Source: Lasioglossum baleicum | Lineage: Eukaryota > Arthropoda > Insecta > Hymenoptera > Halictidae | Length of the DNA: 64,000 nucleotides | Assembly: GCF_051020765.1 (NCBI RefSeq) | Contig: NC_134942.1 | Coordinates: forward strand, 1,922,001 to 1,986,000 | Direction of reading: 5' to 3' | In this document: piece after piece, positions 1 to 15,000 of the stretch | How positions within the stretch are numbered: the stretch's first letter is position 1 | Layout: each line of letters opens with the position of its first letter | Notes under the pieces: model-generated | What the model saw: only the letters and a program-made list of their open reading frames with translations | Database searches by the model: none | What the model was told of the DNA's origin: nothing | Position numbers and translations under genes: made by a program

Positions 1-3000
1 CGTTTCACAAATGAATTTCTGTGCGGAATCGCTGTTTCGCGTGCTAGATCAGTGCATTTGCATGCAAGTATGAGAAATTGGAATGGAAACTCCGACCCGA
101 CAAGCACGATGACGATTTATTTGAGCTTATGTCAGATTCGACGATTCTTCGTTTCAGAAGTGTATCTTTGTGCGGAATCGCTGTTTCGCGCGCTAGATCT
201 GTGCATTTGCATGCAAGTATGAGAAATTGGAATAGAAACTCCGACAAGCCAAGCGCGATCACGATTTATTCGAGCTTATGTCAGATTCGACGATTCTTCG
301 TTTCAGAAGTGTATTTCTGTGCGGAATCGCTGTTTCGCGCGCTAGATCAGTGCACTTGCATGCAAATATGCGAAATTGGACAGAAACTCCGACCGGGCAA
401 GCACGATCACAATTTTGCATTTGCATGCAAATATGCGAAATTGGCACGAAAACTACGATTCGGCAAGCAGGATCGCGATTTATTCAAGCTTATGTCAGAT
501 TCGACGATTATTCGCTTTACAAATGAATTTCTGTGCGGAATCGCTGTTTCGCGTGCTAGATAAGTGCATTTGCATGCAAGTATGCCAAATTGGAATAGAA
601 ACTCCGACCCGGCAAGCACGATCACGATTTATTCGAGCTTATGTCAGATTCGGCGATTCTTAGTTTCAGAAGTGTATTTCTGTGCGGAATCGCTGTTTCG
701 CGTGCTAGATCTGTGCATTTGCATGCAAGTATGAGAAATTGGAATAGAAACTCCGACCCGGCAAGCACGATCACGATTTATTCGAGCTTATGTCAGATTC
801 GACGATTCTTCGTTTCAGAAGTGTATTTCTGTGCGGAATCGCTGTTTCGCGCGCTAGATCTGTGCATTTGCATTCAAGTATGATAAATTGGAATAGAAAC
901 TCCGACCCGGCAAGCACGATCACCATTTATTCGAGCTTATGTCAGATTCGACGATTACTCGTTTCACAAATGAATTTCTGTGCGGTATCGCTGTTTCGCG
1001 TGCTAGATCAGTGCATTTGCATGCAAATATGCGAAATTGGCACAGAAACTCCGACAAGGCAAGCACAATCACGATTTATTCGAGCTTATGTCAGACTGGA
1101 CGATTCTTCGTTTCAGAAGTGTATTTCTGTGCGGAATCGCTGTTTCGCGTGCTAAATCAGTGCATTTGCATGCAAGTATGAGAAATTGGAATAGAAACTC
1201 CGACCCGACAAGCACGATCACCCTTTATTCGAGCTTATGTCAGATTCGACGATTATTCGTTTCACAAATGAATTTCTGTGCGGAATCGCTGTTTCGCGTG
1301 CTAGATCAGTGCATTTGCATGCAAGTATGAGAAATTGGAATGGAAACTCCGACCCGACAAGCACGATCACGATTTATTTGAGCTTATGTCAGATTCGACG
1401 ATTCTTCGTTTCAGAAGTGTATTTCTGTGCGGAATCGCTGTTTCGCGCGCTAGATCAGTGCACTTGCATGCAAGTATGAGAAATTGGAATAGAAACTCCG
1501 ACAAGCCAAGTGCGATCACGATTTATTCGAGCTTATGTCAGATTCGACGATTCTTCGTTTCAGAAGTGTATTTCTGTGCGGAATCGCTGTTTCGCGCGCT
1601 AGATCAGTGCACTTGCATGCAAATATGCGAAATTGGACAGAAACTCCGACCGGGCAAGCACGATCACAATTTTGCATTTGCATGCAAATATGCGAAATTG
1701 GCACGAAAACTCCGATTCGGCAAGCAGGATCGCGATTTATTCAAGCTTATGTCAGATTCGACGATTATTCGCTTTACAAATGAATTTCTGTGCGGAATCG
1801 CTGTTTCGCGTGCTAGATATGTGCATTTGCATGCAAGTATGAGAAATTGGAATAGAAACTCCGACAAGGCAAGCACAAACACGATTTATTCGAGCTTATG
1901 TCACATTCGACGATTCTTCGTTTCACAAATTAATTTCTGTGCGGAATCGCTGTTTCGCGCGCTAGATCAGTGCATTTGCATGAAAGTATGCCAAATTGGA
2001 ATAGAAACTCCGACCCGGCAAGCACGATCACGATTTATTCGAGCTTATGTCAGATTCGGCGATTCTTCGTTTCAGAAGTGTATTTCTGTGCGGAATCGCT
2101 GTTTCGCGTGCTATATCAGTGCATTTGCATGCAAGTATGAGAAATTTGAATAGAAACTCCGACAAGGCAAGCACGATCACTATTTATTCGAGCTTATGTC
2201 AGATTCGACGATTCTACGTTTCAGAAGTGTATTTCTGTGCGGAATCGCTGTTTCGCGCGCTAGATCTGTGCATTTGCATGCAAGTATGAGAAATTGGAAT
2301 AGAAACTCCGACAAGGCAAGCGCGATCACGATTTATTCGAGCTTATGTCAGATTCGACGATTCTTCGTTTCAGAAGTGTATTTCTGTGCGGAATCGCTGT
2401 TTCGCGCGCTAGATCAGTGCACTTGCATGCAAATATGCGAAATTGGACAGAAACACCGACCGGGCAAGCACGATCACAATTTTGCATTTGCATGCAAATA
2501 TGCGAAATTGGCACGAAAACTCCGATTCGGCAAGCAGGATCGCGATTTATTCAAGCTTATGTCAGATTCGACGATTATTCGTTTTACAAATGAATTTCTG
2601 TGCGGAATCGCTGTATCGCGTGCTAGATCAGTGCATTTGCATGCAAGTATGCCAAATTGGAATAGAAACTCCGACCCGGCAAGCACGATCACGATTTATT
2701 CGAGCTTATGTCAGATTCGGCGATTCTAGGTTTCAGAAGTGTATTTCTGTGCGGAATAGCTGTTTCGCGCGCAAGATCTGTGCATTTGCATGCAAGTATG
2801 AGAAATTGGAATAGAAACTCCGACAAGGCAAGCACAAACACGATTTATTCGAGCTTATGTCACATTCGACGATTCTTCGTTTCACAAATGAATTTCTGTG
2901 CGGAATCGCTGTTTCGCGCGCTAGATCAGTGCATTTGCATGCAAATATGTGAAATTGGCACGAAAACTCCGATTCGACATGCAGGATCACGATTTATTCA

Positions 3001-6000
3001 AGCTTAAGTCAGATTCGACGATTATTCGTTTCACAAATGAATTTCTGTGCGGAATCGCTGTTTCGCGTGCTAGATCAGTGCATTTGCATGCAAGTATGAG
3101 AAATTGGAATAGAAACTCCGACCCGGCAAGCACGATCACCATTTATTCGAGCTTATGTCAGATTCGACGATTCTTCGTTTCAGAAGTGTATTTCTGTGCG
3201 GAATCGCTGTTTCGCGCGCTAGATCTGTGCATTTGCATTCAAGTATGAGAAATTGGAATAGAAACTCCGACCCGGCAAGCACGATCACCATTTATTCGAG
3301 CTTATGTCAGATTCGACGATTACTCGTTTCACAAATGAATTTCTGTGCGGAAGCGCTGTTTCGCGTGCTAGATCAGTGCATTTGCATGCAAGTATGCCAA
3401 ATTGGAATAGAAACTCCGACCCGGCAAGCACAATCACGATTTATTCGAGCTTATGTCAGATTGGACGATTCTTCGTTTCAGAAGTGTATTTCTGTGCGGA
3501 ATCGCTGTTTCGCGTGCTAAATCAGTGCATTTGCATGCAAGTATGAGAAATTGGAATAGAAACTCCGACCCGACAAGCACGATCACCCTTTATTCGAGCT
3601 TATGTCAGATTCGACGATTATTCGTTTCACAAATGAATTTCTGTGCGGAATCGCTGTTTCGCGTGCTAGATCAGTGCATTTGCATGCAAGTATGAGAAAT
3701 TGGAATGGAAACTCCGACCCGACAAGCACGATCACGATTTATTTGAGCTTATGTCAGATTCGACGATTCTTCGTTTCAGAAGTGTATCTCTGTGCGGAAT
3801 CGCTGTTTCGCGCGCTAGATCTGTGCATTTGCATGCAAGTATGAGAAATTGGAATAGAAACTCCGACAAGCCAAGCGCGATCACGATTTATTCGAGCTTA
3901 TGTCAGATTCGACGATTCTTCGTTTCAGAAGTGTATTTCTGTGCGGAATCGCTGTTTCGCGCGCTAGATCAGTGCACTTGCATGCAAATATGCGAAATTG
4001 GACAGAAACTCCGAACGGGCAAGCACGATCACAATTTTGCATTTGCATGCAAATATGCGAAATTGGCACGAAAACTCCGATTCGGCAAGCAGGATCGCGA
4101 TTTATTCAAGCTTATGTCAGATTCGACGATTATTCGCTTTACAAATGAATTTCTGTGCGGAATCGCTGTTTCGCGTGCTAGATAAGTGCATTTGCATGCA
4201 AGTATGCCAAATTGGAATAGAAACTCCGACCCGGCAAGCACGATCACGATTTATACGAACTTATGTCAGATTCGACGATTCTTCGTTTCAGAAGTGTATT
4301 TCTGTGCGGAATCGCTGTTTCGCGCGCTAGATCTGTGCATTTGCATGCAAGTATGAGAAATTGGAATAGAAACTCCGACCCGGCAAGCACGATCACGATT
4401 TATTCGAGCTTATGTCAGATTCGGCGATTATTCGTTTTACAAATGAATTTCTGTGCGGAATCGCTGTTTCGCGTGCTAGATCAGTGCACTTGCATGCAAA
4501 TATGCGAAATTGGACAGAAACTCCGACCGGGCAAGCACGATCACAATTTTGCATTTGCATGATTATATGCAAAATTGGCACGAAAACTCCGATTCGGCAA
4601 GCAGGATCGCGATTTATTCAAGCTTATGTCAGATTCGACGATTATTCGTATTACAAATGAATTTCTGTGCGGAATCGCTGTTTCGCGTGCTAGATCAGTG
4701 CATTTGCATGAAAGTATGCCAAATTGGAATAGAAACTCCGACCCGGCAAGCACGATCACGATTTATTCGAGCTTATGTCAGATTCGGCGATTCTTCGTTT
4801 CAGAAGTGTATTTCTGTGCGGAATCGCTGTTTCGCGTGCTATATCAGTGCATTTGCATGCAAATATGCGAAATTGGCACAGAAACTCCGACAAGGCAAGC
4901 ACAATCACGATTTATTCGAGCTTATGTCAGATTGGACGATTCTACGTTTCAGAAGTGTATTTCTGTGCGGAATCGCTGTTTCGCGTGCTAAATCAGTGCA
5001 TTTGCATGCAAGTATGAGAAATTGGAATAGAAACTCCGACCCGACAAGCACGATCACCCTTTATTCGAGCTTATGTCAGATTCGACGATTATTCGTTTAA
5101 CAAATGAATTTCTGTGCGGAATCGCTGTTTCGCGTGCTAGATCAGTGCATTTGCATGCAAGTATGCCAAATTGGAATAGAAACTCCGACCCGCCAAGCAC
5201 GATCACCCTTTATTCGAGCTTATATCAGATTCGACGATTATTCGTTTCACAAATGAATATCTGTGCGGAATCGCTGTTTCGCGCGCTAGATCAGTGCATT
5301 TGCATGCAAATATGTGAAATTGGCACGAAAACTCCGATTCGGCATGCAGGATCACGCTTTATTCAAGCTTAAGTCAGATTCGACGATTATTCGTTTCACA
5401 AATGAATTTCTGTGCGGAATCGCTGTTTCGCGCGCTAGATCAGTGCATTTGCATGCAAGTATGAGAAATTGGAATAGAAACTCCGACAAGGCAAGCGCGA
5501 TCACGATTTATTCGAGCTTATGTCAGATTCGGCGATTCTAGGTTTCAGAAGTGTATTTCTGTGCGGAATAGCTGTTTCGCGCGCTAGATCTGTGCATTTG
5601 CATGCAAGTATGAGGAATTGGAATAGAAACTCCGACAAGGCAAGCACAAACACGATTTATTCACGCTTATGTCAGATTCGACGATTCTTCGTTTCACAAA
5701 TGAATTTTTGTGCGGAATCGCTGTTTCGCGCGCTAGATCAGTGCATTTGCATGCAAATATGTGAAATTGGCACGAAAACTCCGATTCGGCATGCAGGATC
5801 ACGATTTATTCAAGCTTAAGTCAGATTCGACGATTATTCGTTTCACAAATGAATTTCTGTGCGGAATCGCTGTTTCGCGCGCTAGATCAGTGCATTTGCA
5901 TGCAAATATGTGAAATTGGCACGAAAACTCCGATTTGGCATGCAGGATCACGCTTTATTCAAGCTTAAGTCAGATTCGACGATTCTTCGTTTCAGAAGTG

Positions 6001-9000
6001 TATTTCTGTGCGGAATCGCTGTTTCGCGAGCTAGATCTGTGCATTTGCATTCAAGTATGAGAAATTGGAATAGAAACTCCGACCCGGCAAGCACGATCAC
6101 CATTTATTCGAGCTTATGTCAGATTCGACGATTACTCGTTTCACAAATGAATTTCTGTGCGGAATCGCTGTTTCGCGCGCTAGATCTGTGCATTTGCATT
6201 CAAGTATGAGAAATTGGAATAGAAACTCCGACCCGGCAAGCACGATCACGATTTATACGAGCTTATGTCAGATTCGACGATTCTTCGTTTCAGAAGTGTA
6301 TTTCTGTGCGGAATCGCTGTTTCGCGCGCTAGATCTGTGCATTTGCATTCAAGTATGAGAAATTGGAATAGAAACTCCGACCCGGCAAGCACGATCACCA
6401 TTTATTCGAGCTTATGTCAGATTCGACGATTACTCGTTTCACAAATGAATTTCTGTGCGGTATCGCTGTTTCGCGTGCTAGATCAGTGCATTTGCATGCA
6501 AGTATGAGAAATTGGAATAGAAACTCCGACAAGGCAAGCACGATCACGATTTATTCGTGCTTATGTCAGATTCGACGATTCTTCGTTTCAGAAGTGTATT
6601 TCTCTGCGGAATCGCTGTTTCGCGCGCTAAATCAGTGCATTTGCATGCAAGTATGAGAAATTGGAATAGAAACTCCGACCCGACAAGCACGATCACCATT
6701 TATTCGAGCTTATGTCAGATTCGACGATTACTCGTTTCACAAATGAATTTCTGTGCGGTATCGCTGTTTCGCGTGCTAGATCAGTGCATTTGCATGCAAG
6801 TATGAGAAATTGGAATAGAAACTCCGACAAGGCAAGCACGATCACGATTTATTCGTGCTTATGTCAGATTCGACGATTCTTCGTTTCAGAAGTGTATTTC
6901 TCTGCGGAATCGCTGTTTCGCGCGCTAAATCAGTGCATTTGCATGCAAGTATGAGAAATTGGAATAGAAACTCCGACCCGACAAGCACGATCACCCTTTA
7001 TTCGAGCTTATGTCAGATTCGACGATTACTCGTTTCACAAATGAATTTCTGTGCGGAATCGCTGTTTCGCGCGCTAGATCTGTGCATTTGCATTCAAGTA
7101 TGAGAAATTGGAATAGAAACTCCGACCCGGCAAGCACGATCACGATTTATACGAACTTATGTCAGATTCGACGATTCTTCGTTTCAGAAGTGTATTTCTG
7201 TGCGGAATCGCTGTTTCGCGCGCTAGATCTGTGCATTTGCATTCAAGTATGAGAAATTGGAATAGAAACTCCGACCCGGCAAGCACGATCACCATTTATT
7301 CGAGCTTATGTCAGATTCGACGATTACTCGTTTCACAAATGAATTTCTGTACGGTATCGCTGTTTCGCGTGCTAGATCAGTGCATTTGCATGCAAGTATG
7401 AGAAATTGGAATAGAAACTCCGACAAGGCAAGCACGATCACGATTTATTCGAGCTTATGTCAGATTCGACGATTCTTCGTTTCAGAAGTGTATTTCTCTG
7501 CGGAATCGCTGTTTCGCGCGCTAAATCAGTGCATTTGCATGCAAGTATGAGAAATTGGAATAGAAACTCCGACCCGCCAAGCACGATCACCCTTTATTCG
7601 AGCTTATGTCAGATTCGACGATTACTCGTTTCACAAATGAATTTCTGTGCGGAATCGCTGTTTCGCGCGCTAGATCTGTGCATTTGCATTCAAGTATGAG
7701 AAATTGGAATAGAAACTCCGACCCGGCAAGCACGATCACGATTTATACGAACTTATGTCAGATTCGACGATTCTTCGTTTCAGAAGTGTATTTCTGTGCG
7801 GAATCGCTGTTTCGCGCGCTAGATCTGTGCATTTGCATTCAAGTATGAGAAATTGGAATAGAAACTCCGACCCGGCAAGCACGATCACCATTTATTCGAG
7901 CTTATGTCAGATTCGACGATTACTCGTTTCACAAATGAATTTCTGTGCGGTATCGCTGTTTCGCGTGCTAGATCAGTGCATTTGCATGCAAGTATGAGAA
8001 ATTGGAATAGAAACTCCGACAAGGCAAGCACGATCACGATTTATTCGAGCTTATGTCAGATTCGACGATTCTTCGTTTCAGAAGTGTATTTCTGTGCGGA
8101 ATCGCTGTTTCGCGCGCTAGATCAGTGCACTTGCATGCAAATATGCGAAATTGGACAGAAACACCGACCGGGCAAGCACGATCACAATTTTGCATTTGCT
8201 TGCAAATATGCGAAATTGGCACGAATACTCCGATTCGGCAAGCAGGATCGCGATTTATTCAAGCTTATGTCAGATTCGACGATTATTCGTTTTACAAATG
8301 AATTTCTGTGCGGAATCGCTGTTTCGCGTGCTAGATCAGTGCATTTGCATGCAAGTATGCCAAATTGGAATAGAAACTCCGACCCGGCAAGCACGATCAC
8401 GATTTATTCGAGCTTATGTCAGATTCGGCGATTCTAGGTTTCAGAAGTGTATTTCTGTGCGGAATAGCTGTTTCGGGCGCTAGATCTGTGCATTTGCATG
8501 CAAGTATGAGAAATTGGAATAGAAACTCCGACAAGGCAAGCACAAACACGATTTATTCGAGCTTATGTCAGATTCGACGATTCTTCGTTTCACAAATGAA
8601 TTTTTGAGCGGAATCGCTGTTTCGCGCGCTAGATCAGTGCATTTGCATGCAAATATGTGAAATTGGCACGAAAACTCCGATTCGGCATGCAGGATCACGA
8701 TTTATTCAAGCTTAAGTCAGATTCGACGATTATTCGTTTCACAAATGAATTTCTGTGCGGAATCGCTGTTTCGCGCGCTAGATCAGTGCATTTGCATGCA
8801 AATATGTGAAATTGGCACGAAAACTCCGATTCGGCATGCAGGATCACGCTTTATTCAAGCTTAAGTCAGATTCGACGATTATTCGTTTCACAAATGAATT
8901 TCTGTGCGGAATCGCTGTTTCGCGTGCTAGATCAGTGCATTTGCATTCAAGTATGAGAAATTGGAATAGAAACTCCGACCCGGCAAGCACGATCACGATT

Positions 9001-12000
9001 TATTCGAGCTTATGTCAGATTCGACGATTCTTCGTTTCAGAAGTGTATTTCTGTGCGGAATCGCTGTTTCGCGCGCTAGATCTGTGCATTTGCATGCAAG
9101 TATGAGAAATTGGAATAGAAACTCCGACCCGCCAAGCACGATCACCCTTTATTCGAGCTTATGTTAGATTCGACGATTACTCTTTTCACAAATGAATTTC
9201 TGTGCGGTATCGCTGTTTCGCGTGCTAGATCAGTGCATTTGCATGCAAGTATGAGAAATTGGAATAGAAACTCCGACAAGGCAAGCACGATCACGATTTA
9301 TTCGAGCTTATGTCAGATTCGACGATTCTTCGTTTCAGAAGTGTATTTCTCTGCGGAATCGCTGTTTCGCGCGCTAGATCTGTGCATTTGCATGCAAGTA
9401 TGAGAAAAAGGCACGGAAACTCCGATTCGACAAGCACGATCACGATTTATTCGAGCTTATGTCACATTCGACGATTCTTCGTTTCACAAATTAATTTCTG
9501 GGCGGAATCGCTGTTTCGCGTGCTAGATCAGGGCATTTGCATGCAAGTATGAGAAATTGGAATAGAAACTCCGACAAGGCAAGCGCGATCACGATTTATT
9601 CGAGCTTATGTCAGATTCGACGATACTTCGTTTCAGAAGTGTATTTCTGTGCGGAATCGCTGTTTCGCGGGCTAGATCAGTGCACTTGCATGCAAATATG
9701 CGAAATTGGACAGAAACTCCGACCGGGCAAGCACGATCACAATTTTGCATTTGCATGCAAATATGCGAAATTGGCACGAAAACTCCGATTCGGCAAGCAC
9801 GATCACGATTTATTCAAGCTTATGTCAGATTCGACGATTATTCGTTTCACAAATGAATTTCTGTGCGGAAGCGCTGTTTCGCGTGCTAGATCAGTGCATT
9901 TGCATGCAAGTATGCCAAATTGGAATAGAAACTCCGACCAGGCAAGCACGATCACGATTTATTTGAGCTTATGTCAGATTCGACGATTCTTCGTTTCAGA
10001 AGTGTATTTCTGTGCGGAATCGCTGTTTCGCGCGCTAGATCTGTGCATTTGCATGCAAGTATGAGAAATTGGCACGGAAACTCCGATTCGACAAGCACGA
10101 TCACGATTTATTCGAGCTTATGTTAGATTCGACGATTCTTCGTTTCAGAAGTGTATTTCTGTGCGGAATCGCTGTTTCACGCGCTAGATCTGTGCATTTG
10201 CATGCAAGTATGAGAAATTGGCACGGAAACTCCGATTCGACAAGCACGATCACGATTTATTCGAGCTTATGTCAGATTCGACGATTCTTCGTTTCAGAAG
10301 TGTATTTCTGTGCGGAATCGCTGTTTCGCGCGCTAGATCAGTGCACTTGCATGCAAATATGCGAAATTGGACAGAAACTCCGACCGGGCAAGCACGATCA
10401 CAATTTTGCATTTGCATGCAAATATGAGAAATTGGCACGGAAACTCCGATTCGGCAAGCAGGATCGCGATTTATTCAAGCTTATGTCAGATTCGACGATT
10501 ATTCGTTTCACAAATGAATTTCTGTGCGGAATCGCTGTTTCGCGTGCTAGATCAGTGCATTTGCATGCAAGTATGCCAAATTGGAATAGAAACTCCGACC
10601 CGCCAAGCACGATCACGTTTTATTTGAGCTTATGTCAGATTCAACGATTCTTCGTTTCAGAAGTGTATTTCTGTGCGGAATCGCTGTTTCGCGCGCTAGA
10701 TCTGTGCATTTGCATGCAAGTATGAGAAATTGGAATAGAAACTCCGACCCGACAAGCACGATCACCCTTTATTCGAGCTTATGTCAGATTCGACGATTAT
10801 TCGTTTCACAAATGAATTTCTGTGCGGAATCGCTGTTTCGCGTGCTAGATCAGTGCATTTGCATGCAAGTATGCCAAATTGGAATAGAAACTCCAACCCG
10901 CCAAGCACGATCACGTTTTATTTGAGCTTATGTCAGATTCGACGATTCTTTGTTTCAGAAGTGTATTTCTGTGCGGAATCGCTGTTGCGCGTGCTAGATC
11001 AGTGCATTTGCATGCAAGTATGAGAAATTTGAATAGAAACTCCGACTAGGCAAGCACGATCACTATTTATTCGAGCTTATGTCAGATTCGACGATTCTAC
11101 GTTTCAGAAGTGTATTTCTGTGCGGAATCGCTGTTTCGCGTGCTAGATCAGTGCATTTGCATGCAAGTATGAGAAATTTGAATAGAAACTCCGACAAGGC
11201 AAGCACGATCACTATTTATTCGAGCTTATGTCAGATTCGACGATTCTACGTTTCAGAAGTGTATTTCTGTGCGGAATAGCTGTTTCGCGCGCTAGATCTC
11301 TGCATTTGCATGCAAGTATGAGAAATTGGAATAGAAACTCCGACAAGGCAAGCACAATCACGATTTATTCGAGCTTATGTCAGATTCGACGATTCTTCGT
11401 TTCACAAATGAATTTTTGTGCGGAATCGCTGTTTCGCGCGCTAGATCAGTGCATTTGCATGCAAGTATGCCAAATTGGAATAGAAACTCCGACCCGGCAA
11501 GCACGATTACGATTTATTCGAGCTTATGTCACATTCGAAGATTCTTCGTTTCAGAAGTGTATTTCTGTGCGGAATCGCTGTTTCGCGTGCTAGATCAGTG
11601 CATTTGCATGCATGTATGCCAAATTGGAATAGAAACTCCGACCCGGCAAGCACGATGACGATTTATTTGAGCCTATGTCAGATTCGACGATTATTCGTTT
11701 CACAAAAGAATTTCTGTGCGGAATCGCTGTTTCGCGTGCTAGATCAGTGCATTTGCATGCAAGTATGAGAAATTGGAATAGAAACTCCGACCCGACAAGC
11801 ACGATCACCCTTTATTCGAGCTTATGTCAGATTCGACGATTCTTCGTTTCAGAAGTGTATTTCTGTGCGGAATCGCTGTTTCGCGTGCTAGATCAGTGCA
11901 TTTGCATGCAAGTATGCCAAATTGGAATAGAAACTCCGACCCGCCAAGCACGATCACCCTTTATTCGAGCTTATGTCAGATTCGACGATTCTTCGTTTCA

Positions 12001-15000
12001 CAAATTAATTTCTGTGCGGAATCGCTGTTTCGCGTGCTAGATCAGTGCATTTGCATGCAAGTATGAGAAATTGGAATAGAAACTCCGACAAGGCAAGCGC
12101 GATCACGATTTATTCGAGCTTATGTCAGATTCGACGATTCTTCGTTTCAGAAGTGTATTTCTGTGCGGAATCGCTGTTTCGCGCGCTAGATCAGTGCACT
12201 TGCATGCAAATATGCGAAATTGGACAGAAACTCCGACCGGGCAAGCACGATCACAATTTTGCATTTGCATGCAAATATGCGAAATTGGCACGAAAACTCC
12301 GATTCGGCAAGCAGGATCAAGATTTATTCAAGCTTATGTCAGATTCGACGATTATTCGTTTTACAAATGAATTTCTGTGCGGAATCGCTGTTTCGCGTGC
12401 TAGATCAGTGCATTTGCATGAAAGTATGCCAAATTGGAATAGAAACTCCGACCCGGCAAGCACGATCACGATTTATTCGAGCTTATGTCAGATTCGGCGA
12501 TTCTTCGTTTCAGAAGTGTATTTCTGTGCGGAATCGCTGTTTCGCGTGCTAGATCAGTGCATTTGCATGCAAGTATGAGAAATTGGAATAGAAACTCCGA
12601 CAAGGCAAGCACAATCACGATTTATTCGAGCCTATGTCAGATTCGACGATTATTCGTTTCACAAATGAATTTCTGTGCGGAAGCGCTGTTTCGCGTGCTA
12701 GATCAGTGCATTTGCATGCAAGTATGCCAAATTGGAATAGAAACTCCGACCCGGCAAGCACGATTACGATTTATTCGAGCTTATGTCACATTCGAAGATT
12801 CTTCGTTTCAGAAGTGTATTTCTGTGCGGAATCGCTGTTTCGCGTGCTAGATCAGTGCATTTGCATGCATGTATGCCAAATTGGAATAGAAACTCCGACC
12901 CGGCAAGCACGATGACGATTTATTTGAGCCTATGTCAGATTCGACGATTATTCGTTTCACAAAAGAATTTCTGTGCGGAATCGCTGTTTCGCGTGCTAGA
13001 TCAGTGCATTTGCATGCAAGTATGAGAAATTGGAATAGAAACTCCGACCCGACAAGCACGATCACCCTTTATTCGAGCTTATGTCAGATTCGACGATTCT
13101 TCGTTTCAGAAGTGTATTTCTGTGCGGAATCGCTGTTTCGCGTGCAAGATCAGTGCATTTGCATGCAAGTACGCCAAATTGGAATAGAAACTCCGACCCG
13201 CCAAGCACGATCACCCTTTATTCGAGCTTATGTCAGATTCGACGATTCTTCGTTTCACAAATTAATTTCTGTGCGGAATCGCTGTTTCGCGTGCTAGATC
13301 AGTGCATTTGCATGCAAGTATGAGAAATTGGAATAGAAACTCCGACAAGGCAAGCGCGATCACGATTTATTCGAGCTTATGTCAGATTCGACGATTCTTC
13401 GTTTCAGAAGTGTATTTCTGTGCGGAATCGCTGTTTCGCGCGCTAGATCAGTGCACTTGCATGCAAATATGCGAAATTGGACGGAAACTCCGACCGGGCA
13501 AGCACGATCACAATTTTGCATTTGCATGCAAATATGCGAAATTGGCACGAAAACTCCGATTCGGCAAGCAGGATCAAGATTTATTCAAGCTTATGTCAGA
13601 TTCGACGATTATTCGTTTTACAAATGAATTTCTGTGCGGAATCGCTGTTTCGCGTGCTAGATCAGTGCATTTGCATGAAAGTATGCCAAATTGGAATAGA
13701 AACTCCGACCCGGCAAGCACGATCACGATTTATTCGAGCTTATGTCAGATTCGACGATTCTTCGTTTCAGAAGTGTATTTCTGTGCGGAATCGCTGTTTC
13801 GCGCGCTAGATCTGTGCATTTGCATGCAAGTATGAGAAATTGGCACGGAAACTCCGATTCGACAAGCACGATCACGATTTATTCGAGCTTATGTCAGATT
13901 CGACGATTCTGCGTTTCAGAAGTGTATTTCTGTGCGGAATCGCTGTTTCGCGCGCTAGATCAGTGCACTTGCATGCAAATATGCGAAATTGGACAGAAAC
14001 TCCGACCGGGCAAGCACCATCACAATCTTGCATTTGCATGCAAATATGAGAAATTGGCACGGAAACTCCGATTCGGCAAGCAGGATCGCGATTTATTCAA
14101 GCTTATGTCAGATTCGACGATTATTCGTTTCACAAATGAATTTCTGTGCGGAATCGCTGTTTCGCGTGCTAGATCAGTGCATTTGCATGCAAGTATGCCA
14201 AATTGGAATAGAAACTCCGACCCGCCAAGCACGATCACGTTTTATTTGAGCTTATGTCAGATTCGACGATTCTTCGTTTCAGAAGTGTATTTCTGTGCGG
14301 AATCGCTGTTTCGCGCGCTAGATCTGTGCATTTGCATGCAAGTATGAGAAATTGGCACGGAAACTCCGATTCGACAAGCACGATCACGATTTATTCGAGC
14401 TTATGTCAGATTCGACGATTCTTCGTTTCAGAAGTGTATTTCTGTGCGGAATCGCTGTTTCGCGCGCTAGATTTGTGCATTTGCATGCAAGTATGAGAAA
14501 TTGGCACGGAAACTCCGATTCGACAAGCACGATCACGATTTATTCGAGCTTATGTCAGATTCGACGATTCTTCGTTTCAGAAGTGTATTTCTGTGCGGAA
14601 TCGCTGTTTCGCGCGCTAGATCAGTGCACTTGCATGCAAATATGCGAAATTGGACAGAAACTCCGACCGGGCAAGCACGATCACAATTTTGCATTTGCAT
14701 GCAAATATGAGAAATTGGCACGGAAACTCCGATTCGGCAAGCAGGATCGCGATTTATTCAAGCTTATGTCAGATTCGACGATTATTCGTTTCACAAAAGA
14801 ATTTCTGTGCGGAATCGCTGTTTCGCGTGCTAGATCAGTGCATTTGCATGCAAGTATGAGAAATTGGAATAGAAACTCCGACCCGACAAGCACGATCACC
14901 CTTTATTCGAGCTTATGTCAGATTCGACGATTCTTCGTTTCAGAAGTGTATTTCTGTGCGGAATCGCTGTTTCGCGTGCTAGATCAGTGCATTTGCATGC

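Noticed and set aside
78..2153. Long open frames in the satellite (up to 272 codons) and their minus-strand counterparts
   Set aside because: They cross monomer boundaries in shifting frames, recur on both strands and depend on which monomer variant lacks stops. They reflect repeat structure, not genes.
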